DNA of 64,000 nt from Streptomyces ardesiacus (GTDB lineage: Bacteria; Actinomycetota; Actinomycetes; Streptomycetales; Streptomycetaceae). The position numbers were made by a program, and so were the translations under genes. Location: contig NZ_BEWC01000001.1 of assembly GCF_003112575.1 (NCBI RefSeq), forward strand, positions 992,001 to 1,056,000, written 5' to 3'. Position 1 is the first letter of the stretch, and each line of letters opens with the position of its first letter. Below the pieces are notes generated by a model. That model made no database searches. It saw only the letters and a program-made list of their open reading frames with translations, and was not told the origin of the DNA. This document shows positions 8,286 to 15,905 of this stretch, piece after piece.

Positions 8286-8354
8286 GACGGCACCGGGCCG
8301 CCCCGCACGCGGTGCGCGGGGACCCCCGGCGTCGCGGTACCGGATGTCCCGGTC

Positions 8355-8900
8355 TCACGTGCGTGCCCGCCGCGCGTGCACCGCGCGGCTCATCCGCCGG
8401 CCGAGGAGCAGGTAACCGGCCAGCGCCCCCACCGTGTTGAGGATGACGTCGTCGACGTCGAAGGCCCGCCCGGTGACCAGGGCGCCCTGCGCCAGCTCCA
8501 CCAGCAGCATCACGCCCGCCGTCAGCAGCAGGACGCGCAGCACGCCGCGCGTGCGCGGGGCGACGACCGGCACCAGCACACCGAACGGCACGCCGAGCAG
8601 GATGTTCCCGCCGATCTGCTTGACGGCGTCGCGCAGCGCGGGCTGGTCCAGATAGGCCTTCAGGGAGCGCCCGGGGCGCAGGTTGCTGTGCACGAGAGCC
8701 TCGGAGGCGGGGGAGGGGTGCAGGGTCAGCCGCGCCAGCACCACCGCGAACGCCACCATGAAGACGAACGCGCACGCCGTCGCCAGCAGCCGCAACGGCC
8801 AGGCGAGCGCGTGCCGTTCGTGAGGCCGCGTCTCGGTCTCCCGCGTCTTGGCGGCGCGGGGGCGCGGCCACAGCCGCAGCCCTGAGGCGGCACGAGCCAT
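8355..8900 (-). CDS. VanZ-family membrane protein
   Basis: The product has 181 residues. After a basic N-terminus there are about four membrane helices. The segment IGGNILLGVPFGVLVPVVAP and the C-terminal RAFDVDDVILNTVGALAGY are the VanZ-like signature, which includes the conserved Asp pair before the last helix. VanZ itself confers low teicoplanin resistance, but most chromosomal homologues have no assigned role, and no vancomycin-resistance genes are nearby. ATG at 8900 has a strong TGGAGGACC site, which outweighs longer upstream readings. Confidence 0.85.
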   Translation of the reverse strand: MARAASGLRLWPRPRAAKTRETETRPHERHALAWPLRLLATACAFVFMVAFAVVLARLTLHPSPASEALVHSNLRPGRSLKAYLDQPALRDAVKQIGGNILLGVPFGVLVPVVAPRTRGVLRVLLLTAGVMLLVELAQGALVTGRAFDVDDVILNTVGALAGYLLLGRRMSRAVHARRART

Positions 8901-9224
8901 GTCGGTCCTCCAGTCGTCAACTTCCCCGCGTGGTAGGGCGGTTACCCGCCGAACCGCCGAGGATGCCCGGCGCGCGGCCCGGCGGGCCCGCGTTCCTGTC
9001 CCGGCCCGCCGTGCGGCGTTCCCGCTCCCGGTTTCCGCCCGCCCGGCCGGGGCACTCCGGCCGGTGGTGCCACCGCGCGCCGCCGTCGGCCGTCCCCCAC
9101 GCGGTGCTTGGATGGCGGCGAAGCCGGAACGAACCGCGACAACAGCGGCATGCCGGGCATGCGGGATGCGAAGCGCCGGACTGCCCTGCCGGTAAGGGGC
9201 CGTCAAAGGCCGTGGAGGTGGCGT
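8901..9224. promoter_or_regulatory. Divergent promoter region, VanZ / antiporter operon
   Basis: This 324-bp gap separates two divergent transcripts and has no supported gene. A perfect 15-bp palindrome, GCATGCCGGGCATGC (7-1-7), lies at 9148-9162, about 60 bp before the first antiporter gene, and could be an operator. No confident -35/-10 pair is visible. Confidence 0.45.
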
Positions 9225-9407
9225 GTGAAGGGCCGTAGGACACTCCTCGCCCTGGCCGAGGTGGCCGCGTGGTGGGTCCCGCTCGCGGCGCTCTGGCTGG
9301 TCCTCATCAGCACCGTCGATCCCCTGGAACTCGCCGTGGGCGCCGGGGCGTCGGCGCTGACGGCGTTCGTGGCGCGCGGCGCGCGGCGGGCGGTGAGCGG
9401 GCGGTGA
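9225..9407 (+). CDS. Short MrpE/MbhA-like antiporter subunit
   Basis: The 60-residue product has two hydrophobic helices (ALAEVAAWWVPLAALWLVL and LAVGAGASALTAFVA). It resembles only the N-terminal membrane part of MrpE (normally about 160 residues), and position at the head of the operon supports that reading. GTG at 9225 has a strong GGAGGTG at 9214-9220. The stop overlaps the next start by four bases (GTGA), so translation is coupled. It is probably a reduced MrpE rather than a broken gene, because reading frame and coupling are intact. Confidence 0.7.
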   Translation: MKGRRTLLALAEVAAWWVPLAALWLVLISTVDPLELAVGAGASALTAFVARGARRAVSGR

Positions 9408-9856
9408 ACGGCTGGATCCTCGCCGCCGTCCTCGTCCTCGTCACCGGAGTCGGCGCCACCCTGTGGGGCGTGGCGGGCGGGCCCCTGCGCCGCCGCGCCA
9501 CCGCCCAGAACCTCTGCACCGCCCTGGCCTGCCCGGTCCTCCTCCTGCTCGCCCAGGGATACGGCCGCCCCGCGTACGTCGACCTCGCCCTGGTGCTCGC
9601 CGTCCTCGGCCCGGTCGGCACGCTCGTGTTCGCCCGGCTGCTCGCCGACGAACTGGCCGACGACCCGCCGCACGCCCGCGGCCCGACCTGGACGGCCGCG
9701 GCCCTCGGCGCCGCGGTCGTGGGGGCGGTCGCCGTGGCCACCGGGCCGGGCAGGGCCCTGGTCAAGCTGCTGGTGATCGGGGTGCTGCTGGTCGGCGGCA
9801 ACCTGATCGCCTCCCGGGCGCTCGCCGGCGGCATGCAGGAGGGCCGCGGTGACTGA
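9404..9856 (+). CDS. MrpF-MrpG-like (MbhB/MbhC-type) antiporter subunit
   Basis: The product has 150 residues with about five helices. The first half (PAYVDLALVLAVLGPVGTLV) matches MrpF/MnhF, in which a short helix and the Asp of DLALVLA are conserved. The second half (ALVKLLVIGVLLVGGNLIA) resembles the end of MrpG, so two small subunits may be fused. The usual Asp-Arg of MrpF before the second helix is replaced by RRR. It overlaps the upstream gene by 4 bases and the downstream gene by 8 bases. Confidence 0.65.
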   Translation: MNGWILAAVLVLVTGVGATLWGVAGGPLRRRATAQNLCTALACPVLLLLAQGYGRPAYVDLALVLAVLGPVGTLVFARLLADELADDPPHARGPTWTAAALGAAVVGAVAVATGPGRALVKLLVIGVLLVGGNLIASRALAGGMQEGRGD

Positions 9857-10130
9857 GACCGTGATCGTCGTCGCGCTGCTGCTGGTCGCCGTGGCCGCCA
9901 CGGCGGCGGTGGCCGTCCGCGACCCCGTGCGCCAGTCCCTGGTCCTGGCCGTCCTCGGCGTCGTCCTCGCCGTGCTCTTCACCGTGCTCCAGGCGCCCGA
10001 CGTCGGCCTGTCGCAACTGGCGGTGGGCTCCGCCCTGACGCCGCTGTTGCTGCTGCTGACGGTCCGCAAGGCGAAGCGGCGCGGCCGGCGTGCCGAGCGC
10101 GGGCGGAGCGCGGGGGGAGACGGTCCGTGA
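9849..10130 (+). CDS. DUF4040 (MbhD-like) antiporter subunit
   Basis: The product has 93 residues with three hydrophobic helices. VRDPVRQSLVLAVLGVVLAV and LQAPDVGLSQLAVGSALTPL match the DUF4040 segment, which in Mrp systems forms the C-terminal part of MrpA and in membrane-bound hydrogenases is the separate subunit MbhD. GTG at 9849 overlaps the previous gene, and the stop overlaps the next start (GTGA). The C-terminus is a basic tail. Confidence 0.8.
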   Translation: MTETVIVVALLLVAVAATAAVAVRDPVRQSLVLAVLGVVLAVLFTVLQAPDVGLSQLAVGSALTPLLLLLTVRKAKRRGRRAERGRSAGGDGP

Positions 10131-10957
10131 GCTCACGCATGCGGCTGTGGCTGGTGGCCGTGGGCGGCGCCGGACTCGCCGCGCTGCTCGTGGCCGCCTG
10201 TCTGCGGCTGCCCGGCTTCGGCGGCGACCGGCACCCCTACGGCGACCGGGCCGTCGAGGCGGCCCTGAGTCGGCACACCGCCAACACCGTCTCCTCCGTC
10301 ACCTTCGACCAGCGGGCCTTCGACACGCTCGGTGAGATGAGCATCCTGTTCGCGGCGGTCCTCGGCAGCGTGGTCCTGCTGCGCCAGACCCGCGACGAGC
10401 ACCGGGCCCGCCCGGAACCGGCCGCCGTCTCCCGGCCCGTGCGGCGCTACGCCCTGCTCGTCCTGCCCGTGGCCCTGCTGACCGGCCTGTACGTCATCGC
10501 CCACGGCCAGGTCAGCCCCGGCGGCGGCTTCCAGGGCGGTGTCGTCGCCGCCACGGCCCTGCACCTGCTGTACCTGGGCGCCGACTACCGGGCCCTCGAA
10601 CGCCTGCGGCCCCTCGCCCCCTACGAGGCGGCCGACGCGCTCGCCGCCTCCTCCTACCTCGTCACCGGCCTCGCCGCCCTGCTCGCGGGCTCCGCCTTCC
10701 TCGCCAACACCCTGCTGCCGTACGGCACGTTCAACACGCTCGCCTCCGCGGGCACCGTCCCGCTGCTGAACGCCGCGATCGGCATGGAGGTGGCCTGCGC
10801 GGTCGTCGTGCTGCTCGCGGGTTTCCTGGACCAGGCCGTGGAGATCGTGGACGAGGGCGAGCACGACGAGCACGCCGAGCACGACGGGGGCGGCAAGACC
10901 GGCGGGAACGCCGCGGACGGCGGGGACCACGACGACTCCGGCAAGCGCGGGAAGTGA
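10127..10957 (+). CDS. MbhE-MnhB fusion antiporter subunit with His/Asp-rich tail
   Basis: The product has 276 residues. The N-terminal part (TANTVSSVTFDQRAFDTLGE) matches the MbhE/MrpA-C segment. From about residue 100 the MnhB/MrpB domain follows, with the typical GQVSPGGGFQGGVVAATAL and four helices. The last 35 residues are a hydrophilic tail rich in Asp, Glu, His and Gly (EHDEHAEHDGGG), unusual for MrpB and possibly metal- or proton-binding. It overlaps its upstream neighbour by four bases. It would form part of the membrane arm of a monovalent cation/proton antiporter. Confidence 0.82.
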   Translation: MSSRMRLWLVAVGGAGLAALLVAACLRLPGFGGDRHPYGDRAVEAALSRHTANTVSSVTFDQRAFDTLGEMSILFAAVLGSVVLLRQTRDEHRARPEPAAVSRPVRRYALLVLPVALLTGLYVIAHGQVSPGGGFQGGVVAATALHLLYLGADYRALERLRPLAPYEAADALAASSYLVTGLAALLAGSAFLANTLLPYGTFNTLASAGTVPLLNAAIGMEVACAVVVLLAGFLDQAVEIVDEGEHDEHAEHDGGGKTGGNAADGGDHDDSGKRGK

Positions 10958-10964
10958 GAGCGCC

Positions 10965-11324
10965 ATGACCGCCCTGACACACGTACTGCCCTACCTGGTG
11001 GCCGTCTGGGTCTTCCTGGCCGGCTGCTACGGCCTGGCCACCAGCCGCGACCTCATCCACGCCGTCGGCTGCCTGTCCGTGTGCCAGGCCGCCACCTACG
11101 TCCTGCTGCTGGCCGTCGGCTACCGCGACGGGGGCACCGCGCCGGTCTTCTCCGACGTCACGCCGGGCTCCCGGCCGGTGGTGGACCCCGTCGTCCAGGC
11201 CCTCGCCCTGACCGACGTCGTCGTCGGCGCCACCGTCACCGCCCTCCTGCTCGCCCTGGTCGTGCAGGTCGCCAAGCGGCACGGCACCGTGGACCCCGAC
11301 GAGCTGAGCGAGCTGCGCGGCTGA
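10965..11324 (+). CDS. MrpC/MnhC (NuoK-like) antiporter subunit
   Basis: The product has 119 residues with three helices. YGLATSRDLIHAVGCLSVCQ and the C-terminal DPVVQALALTDVVVGATVTA are the conserved MnhC/NuoK core; the latter is the PVPQALVLTAIVIG-type motif. The ATG lies eight bases after the previous stop with a GAAGTGAGAG purine stretch. Its stop codon shares one base with the ATG of the next gene. Confidence 0.88.
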   Translation: MTALTHVLPYLVAVWVFLAGCYGLATSRDLIHAVGCLSVCQAATYVLLLAVGYRDGGTAPVFSDVTPGSRPVVDPVVQALALTDVVVGATVTALLLALVVQVAKRHGTVDPDELSELRG

Positions 11325-13105
11325 TGCACCACCTGCTGCCCCTCCTCGTCGCCGTACCGCTGCTCGGCGCCGCCCTGCTCGCCGCCACGGGCCGGCACCT
11401 GCCCCGCACCGTCGCGGACGGCGCCGCCTGCGCGGTCTCGGCCGGCAGCGCGGCGCTCGCCCTCCTCCTGCTGGCGCACTCCTCGCCGCCGCTGACCGAA
11501 TGGGCGGGCGGCTGGGAGCCCGTGGCAGGACACAGCGTCGGCATCCTCCTGACCGGCGACGGCCCCGGCCTCGGCATGGCCGCGCTCGTCTGCGTGCTCA
11601 CCCTCGCCGCCCTCGCCTACTCCCGGCGCTCCCTCGACGAGCCGCCGCACGGCCACGCCGGGGCCTTCCCGGCGCTCGTGCTGGTCTTCCAGGCGGGCAT
11701 GTGCGGCTTCGCGATCGCCGGCGACCTGTTCAACGCCTTCGTCTGGTTCGAGCTGATGAGCGTCGTCGCCTACGCCCTGACCGGACACCGCGTCGAGGAG
11801 GCCCGGGCCGTGCAGGGCGCGCTCGCCTTCGCCGTGGTCAACTCGCTGGGCGCCTACGCGCTGCTGATGGGCATCGCCCTGCTCTACGCCCGTACCGGCG
11901 AACTCGCCCTGGCACGCATCGGCGACGCGCTCGACGCCCACGGGCCGCCCGACGCGCTGGTGCTGGCCGGGTTCGTCCTCGTCCTGACCGGGCTGCTGGT
12001 CAAGGCGGCGGCGGTGCCCTTCCAGTTCTGGCTGCCGGACGCACACGCGGTCGCCCCCACCCCGGTGTGCATGCTGCTGTCCGGCGTCATGGTCGAGCTG
12101 GGCGTCTTCGGCGTCTGGCGCGTCTACGACACCGTCTTCTCCGGCCCCGGCGGCCTGCCCGCCGCCGACGCGGAGCGGGTCCTGACGGTGCTGGGCGCGG
12201 CGACGGCGGTGACCGGTGCGGTGATGTGCTGGCACCAGCGGCACATCAAGCGGCTCCTCGCGTACTCGACGATCGCCCACACCGGCCTGTTCCTGATCGG
12301 TCTCGGCACCCTCACGCCCGAGGGCGACGACGGCGTCGCGCTGTACGTCGTCGGACACGCCGGGGTGAAGGCCGCGCTGTTCGCCTGCGCGGGCATCCTC
12401 CTGGACCGGTACGGCAGCGTCGACGAACACGTCCTGCACGGACGCGCCCGCCCGCTGCGCGGCGTCGCCGTGATGGTCGTCGCCGGCGCGCTGGGCCTCG
12501 CCGGACTGCCGCCGTTCGGCACGGCGCTCGGCAAGTCGTTCGCCGAGGAGGCGGCGGGCGGCCCGTTCACGGTGCTCTACGTCCTGACGAGTGCCGTGAC
12601 CGCGGCGGCCGTACTGCGCGTCGCGGCAAGGGTCTTCCTGGGCCTGGGCCCGACTCCGCGGGAGGCGGGCGGGGAGGGTGCCGAGGACGCGTACGAGACG
12701 ACCGGCTCGGGGGAGGAGCCCGAGAGCGGGCGGCGAATGGCCCGGGTCCCCGACACCATGACGGCGGTCCCGGCCCTGCTGCTCGCCGGGGCCCTCGCCG
12801 CCGGTGCCGTCCCCGGCTTCGGCACCGCGGTGGCCCGTGCCGTGAGCGGGGCCACCACGGCCGGTCTGGTCCACACCTCCGTGCACTGGACGCCCCTGGG
12901 CGTGGGCCTCGGCCTGCTCTCCAGCCTCCTGGCCGTGGCCCTGGCCGCCGTCGCCGTGGCCCGGCCGGGGCGGCTCGCCGTGCCGGGCCGGGCACTGCCG
13001 CTGCGCAGGCTGCAGTCCGGGCACATCGGCGACTACGTGGCGTGGCTGCTGGTGGGCACCACCGTGCTGGGGGTGCTGGCGCTCCCGGCGGTCCTGTCCG
13101 GGTGA
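11324..13105 (+). CDS. MrpD/MbhH-type (NuoN-like) proton-translocating subunit
   Basis: The product has 593 residues and about 14 helices, the size of MrpD/NuoN. Key charged residues of the translocation path are present: Glu143 in FVWFELMSVVAYAL, Lys227 in LLVKAAAVPFQFWLPDAHA, the His-containing LAYSTIAHTG, and Lys in GHAGVKAALF. A hydrophilic insertion lies near residue 450 (GGEGAEDAYETTGSG). It is the only large translocating subunit in the operon; a NuoL-like MrpA is missing. The ATG overlaps the MrpC stop (TGATG). Confidence 0.88.
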   Translation: MHHLLPLLVAVPLLGAALLAATGRHLPRTVADGAACAVSAGSAALALLLLAHSSPPLTEWAGGWEPVAGHSVGILLTGDGPGLGMAALVCVLTLAALAYSRRSLDEPPHGHAGAFPALVLVFQAGMCGFAIAGDLFNAFVWFELMSVVAYALTGHRVEEARAVQGALAFAVVNSLGAYALLMGIALLYARTGELALARIGDALDAHGPPDALVLAGFVLVLTGLLVKAAAVPFQFWLPDAHAVAPTPVCMLLSGVMVELGVFGVWRVYDTVFSGPGGLPAADAERVLTVLGAATAVTGAVMCWHQRHIKRLLAYSTIAHTGLFLIGLGTLTPEGDDGVALYVVGHAGVKAALFACAGILLDRYGSVDEHVLHGRARPLRGVAVMVVAGALGLAGLPPFGTALGKSFAEEAAGGPFTVLYVLTSAVTAAAVLRVAARVFLGLGPTPREAGGEGAEDAYETTGSGEEPESGRRMARVPDTMTAVPALLLAGALAAGAVPGFGTAVARAVSGATTAGLVHTSVHWTPLGVGLGLLSSLLAVALAAVAVARPGRLAVPGRALPLRRLQSGHIGDYVAWLLVGTTVLGVLALPAVLSG

Positions 13106-13128
13106 CGGACGGTGCCCACGCGCGGGCC

Positions 13129-13812
13129 TCAGGTCCCGTACGTCACCCGGACCTCCTCGAAGCCGAGGGACGTCAGCAGACCCCGGAGCATGGCGGTGGT
13201 GTTGCTCTCGGCGCGGGCCCTCAGCCCACTGTCCTGCGCGGCGTCGCCGATGTGCCGGGCGGCGAGCTTGCGCACGGCCTGCTCGCTGTTCGGGTTGTCG
13301 GAGAACAGGTCGCCGAGCCGGTCGAGCAGACCGCGCTGCTTGGAGACGGCGTAGGAGCGGTCGGGGTCGAGGGCCGGCTCGCCCAGCGCGGCGTGCGGCA
13401 GCCGCAGCGTGGCCGACGTCCGGTCCTCGTCGACCCTCACGTCGTCCTCGCCCACCTTCCCGAGGTCGACGTAGGCGTCGACGGTGCCGGCCCCGACGTA
13501 CAGGGTGCGGGTGCCGCGGATCGCGTCCGGCAGGAATTTGGCGTCCTTCTCCAGGTCCACGACGACCTGGAAGTTGCCGGACGCGGCCTCGTAACGGCTG
13601 AGGTCCTGGACGGACTCGAGCAGCGCGGGACCCGAACGGTCCCGGGTCTCGGACCCGAAGAGGTCCTTCAGCCCCGGCAGGACACTGAGCCGCAGCCCCG
13701 CGAAGAGCACGACGAGCACCAGCACCAGCGCGGTCAGCGCCTTCGCCCAGCCGGGCATGCGCCGCGCGGGGCTCTCGACGGAATGGGTGGGCTTCCTGAC
13801 GGGAGTCGTCAT
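13129..13812 (-). CDS. DUF4230 membrane-anchored protein
   Basis: The product has 227 residues, with one N-terminal membrane helix (ALTALVLVLVVLFAGLRLSV) and a long extracytoplasmic domain carrying DUF4230 features (LLESVQDLSRYEAASGNFQV and LYVGAGTVDAYVDLG). The function is unknown. ATG at 13812 follows a strong GGAAGGAGGG. It is convergent with the antiporter operon, whose end lies 24 bases away. Confidence 0.85.
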   Translation of the reverse strand: MTTPVRKPTHSVESPARRMPGWAKALTALVLVLVVLFAGLRLSVLPGLKDLFGSETRDRSGPALLESVQDLSRYEAASGNFQVVVDLEKDAKFLPDAIRGTRTLYVGAGTVDAYVDLGKVGEDDVRVDEDRTSATLRLPHAALGEPALDPDRSYAVSKQRGLLDRLGDLFSDNPNSEQAVRKLAARHIGDAAQDSGLRARAESNTTAMLRGLLTSLGFEEVRVTYGT

Positions 13813-13910
13813 GGCGAGGGCCCTCCTTCCTACTGACCCGGATGCCCGCCATCTCCCCGGCCAGACAGGCGAGTTGACGCCCGACGCGGAGAGCGGGACA
13901 CCGTGGACGC

Positions 13911-13954
13911 GCGGGGTGCGCGGGGTGCGCGGGGTGCGCGGGGTGCGCGGGGCG
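13911..13954. repeat. 9-bp tandem repeat GCGGGGTGC
   Basis: Four perfect copies of GCGGGGTGC run at 13911-13946, followed by a fifth, degenerate one. It is non-coding, between the DUF4230 start and the EF-G-like remnant, and is probably a slippage product. Confidence 0.8.
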
Positions 13955-13963
13955 GGCGGCGGC

Positions 13964-14415
13964 TCAGCGTCCCGGCACGACCGGCCGGTCGGCGGCCGGA
14001 CGCGAGGACCAGACCGCCTCCCCGCGCGTGATCCCCGGCAGCCGCAGCTCGGCCTCCCGGGCCCGCCGGGCCGGCAGCTCGCCGGTGACGATCCACGCCG
14101 GGTCGCCGCCCGTCGTACCGGTGAACCCCGCGCCCAGTGAGCCCAGCAGGGCCGTCACGGCCGCCGGCGCGTCCGCAGGGATCTCCGCCTCGAAGGCCAG
14201 GTACGGCTCGTACAGGACGGTCCCCGCCCGGGCGAGGGCGCGGCGCAGCACGATGGGCGTCAGCCCGCGGAAGTCGGCGGCGGTGCTGAGCGGCGCGCTG
14301 TAGCCGGAGCGGGTCAGCGTCACCCGGCAGTCGGTGACCGGGACTCCGGCGGGCCCGTCCGGCAGCGTGGCGTGGACCGTCTCCTCGATGGCCTGGTGGA
14401 CGGGCGCGGTGCAAC
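13964..14415 (-). pseudogene. Remnant of EF-G/Tet-type ribosomal protection protein (C-terminal part)
   Basis: The minus strand encodes PVHQAIEETVHATLPDG, then VTDCRVTLTRSGYSAP, then DFRGLTPIVLRRALARAGT and LPGITRGEAVWSS. These match in order domains IV and V of the tetracycline-resistance ribosomal protection proteins (Tet(M)/Otr(A) class), which normally reach about 640 residues. The GTPase domain is gone. An in-frame stop lies at 14453-14455 and no start codon precedes the homologous part; the first usable one is a GTG at 14323 inside the domain, with no ribosome site. I read it as the decayed 3' end of such a gene, cut off at the promoter of the next gene. Confidence 0.75.
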
Positions 14416-14470
14416 CGGATTTCCGTAAGCTGGGGCTTCCGGCCGGACAGGATCACGCGAGGAGCGGTCC

Positions 14471-15424
14471 GTGCGAGACATCGCCGTGTTCAGCGGTAGT
14501 GCCCACCCCGAGCTGGCCGAGGAGGTCTGCGCCCACCTGGGCGTGCCGCTCAGCCCCACCCGGGTCAGCCGGTTCGCCAACGACTGCCTCGAGGTGCAGC
14601 TCATGGCCAACTGCCGGCAGCGGGACGTGTTCCTCGTCCAGCCGCTGGTCAAGCCGGTCCAGGAGCACCTCGTCGAGCTGCTGCTGATGTGCGACGCGGC
14701 CCGCGGGGCGTCGGCGGGACGCATCACCGTGGTCATGCCGCACTACTCCTACGCCCGCTCCGACAAGAAGGACGCCCCGCGCATCTCCCTGGGCGGGCGC
14801 CTGGTGGCCGACCTGCTGGTGGCGGCGGGCACGAGCCGGGTCCTCGCCATGACCCTGCACTCGCCCCAGGTGCACGGCTTCTTCTCCGTCCCGGTCGACC
14901 ACCTGCACGCCCTGCGCGAACTCGCCGCGCACTTCCGGCAGTACGACCTCTCCCGCGCCACCGTCGTCTCGCCGGACCTGGGCAACGCCAAGGAGGCCGC
15001 GGCGTTCGCCCGGATGCTCGGCGCCCAGGTGGCGGCCGGTGCGAAGCAGCGCTACGCCGACGACCGGGTCAGCATCAGCTCGGTGATCGGGGAGGTGGCG
15101 GGGCGGGACGTCATCGTGCTGGACGACGAGATCGCCAAGGGGAGCACGGTGCTGGAACTGCTCGACCGGCTGCGCGAGGCGGGCCCGCGCACCATCCGCC
15201 TCGCCTGTACGCACGGACTGTTCGCGGCCGGTGCGCTGGGCCGGCTCGGCGAGCAGCCGGACGTGCTGGAGATCGTGTGCACCAACACCGTGCCGGTGCC
15301 GGTGGACGACCGCCCGGACAAGCTGCGGGTCCTGTCCATCGCCCCGGCGCTGGCCGAGGCGGTGCGCCGCATCCACAACGGCGAGTCGGTCAGCGCCCTG
15401 TTCGACGCCCGGCCGGCGGGCTGA
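14471..15424 (+). CDS. Ribose-phosphate pyrophosphokinase paralogue
   Basis: The product has 317 residues, the normal length for PRPP synthetase. FSGSAHPELAEEV, the flexible-loop region YSYARSDKKDAPRISLGGRL, the metal-binding TLHSPQVHGFF and VVSPDLGNAKEAA are all recognisable. The PRPP loop reads VIVLDDEIAKGST instead of the common DDxIDTGGT, and the catalytic-flap sequence also differs, so this is a divergent paralogue rather than the housekeeping enzyme. Its substrate preference is uncertain. GTG at 14471 follows GAGGAGCG. The last 35 bases overlap the tail of the convergent STAS gene. Confidence 0.85.
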   Translation: MRDIAVFSGSAHPELAEEVCAHLGVPLSPTRVSRFANDCLEVQLMANCRQRDVFLVQPLVKPVQEHLVELLLMCDAARGASAGRITVVMPHYSYARSDKKDAPRISLGGRLVADLLVAAGTSRVLAMTLHSPQVHGFFSVPVDHLHALRELAAHFRQYDLSRATVVSPDLGNAKEAAAFARMLGAQVAAGAKQRYADDRVSISSVIGEVAGRDVIVLDDEIAKGSTVLELLDRLREAGPRTIRLACTHGLFAAGALGRLGEQPDVLEIVCTNTVPVPVDDRPDKLRVLSIAPALAEAVRRIHNGESVSALFDARPAG

Positions 15425-15776
15425 CGCCGACGGCCTCGTCCAGGGTCGGCCACGGGGGCAGCAGCCGCCCCAGGCCGGTGATCCGCAGCATGCGCAGGGT
15501 CAGCGGGTGGGCGCACACCAGGTGGAGCTGCCCGCCCTGTTCCAGTACCTGGCTGCGGGCCCGGTACAGCAGGCGCAGCCCGGAGCAGTCGAAGAACTCG
15601 ATGCCGCCGAGGTCCAGGACCACCCGGGCGCCGGGGCGCCGTGTCTCCCGGTCCAGGTGCGGGGCGATCTCCGCCGCCGAGGCGATGTCGATCTCACCCC
15701 GGAACTCCAGCACCGTGTGCCCCTGGTGCCGGCGCACACGGAGGTGCCGGGTGGGCGACGCCGATTCCTGCCGCAC
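15390..15776 (-). CDS. STAS-domain anti-sigma factor antagonist
   Basis: The product has 128 residues. The STAS core TVLEFRGEIDIASAAEI and IEFFDCSGLRLLY contains the Ser of DCSG that is the phosphorylation site in SpoIIAA/RsbV-like antagonists. Such proteins release a sigma factor by binding a kinase-type anti-sigma factor, so the SpoIIE phosphatases elsewhere in the window are possible but unproven partners. I prefer GTG at 15776, which has GGAGGCAAGG, over the TTG 54 bases upstream. GGGTAG and GGGTAA hexamers lie upstream, but no convincing SigB -35 accompanies them. Confidence 0.85.
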   Translation of the reverse strand: MRQESASPTRHLRVRRHQGHTVLEFRGEIDIASAAEIAPHLDRETRRPGARVVLDLGGIEFFDCSGLRLLYRARSQVLEQGGQLHLVCAHPLTLRMLRITGLGRLLPPWPTLDEAVGVSPPAGRRTGR

Positions 15777-15905
15777 GAACCTTGCCTCCAGCCTGTCCCG
15801 GCCGCTCAGGGCCTGCTTCCGGGGGCTCAACTACCCACTTGGCGCGGAAAGTTACCCTCATCGAGCGAGTTTGAGCATGTTCGATTGACATATGTCGTCG
15901 GAATC

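Noticed and set aside
15777..15860. SigB-type promoter before the STAS gene (GGGTAG and GGGTAA hexamers)
   Set aside because: No -35 element with GnnT at 14-16 bp could be found for either hexamer.
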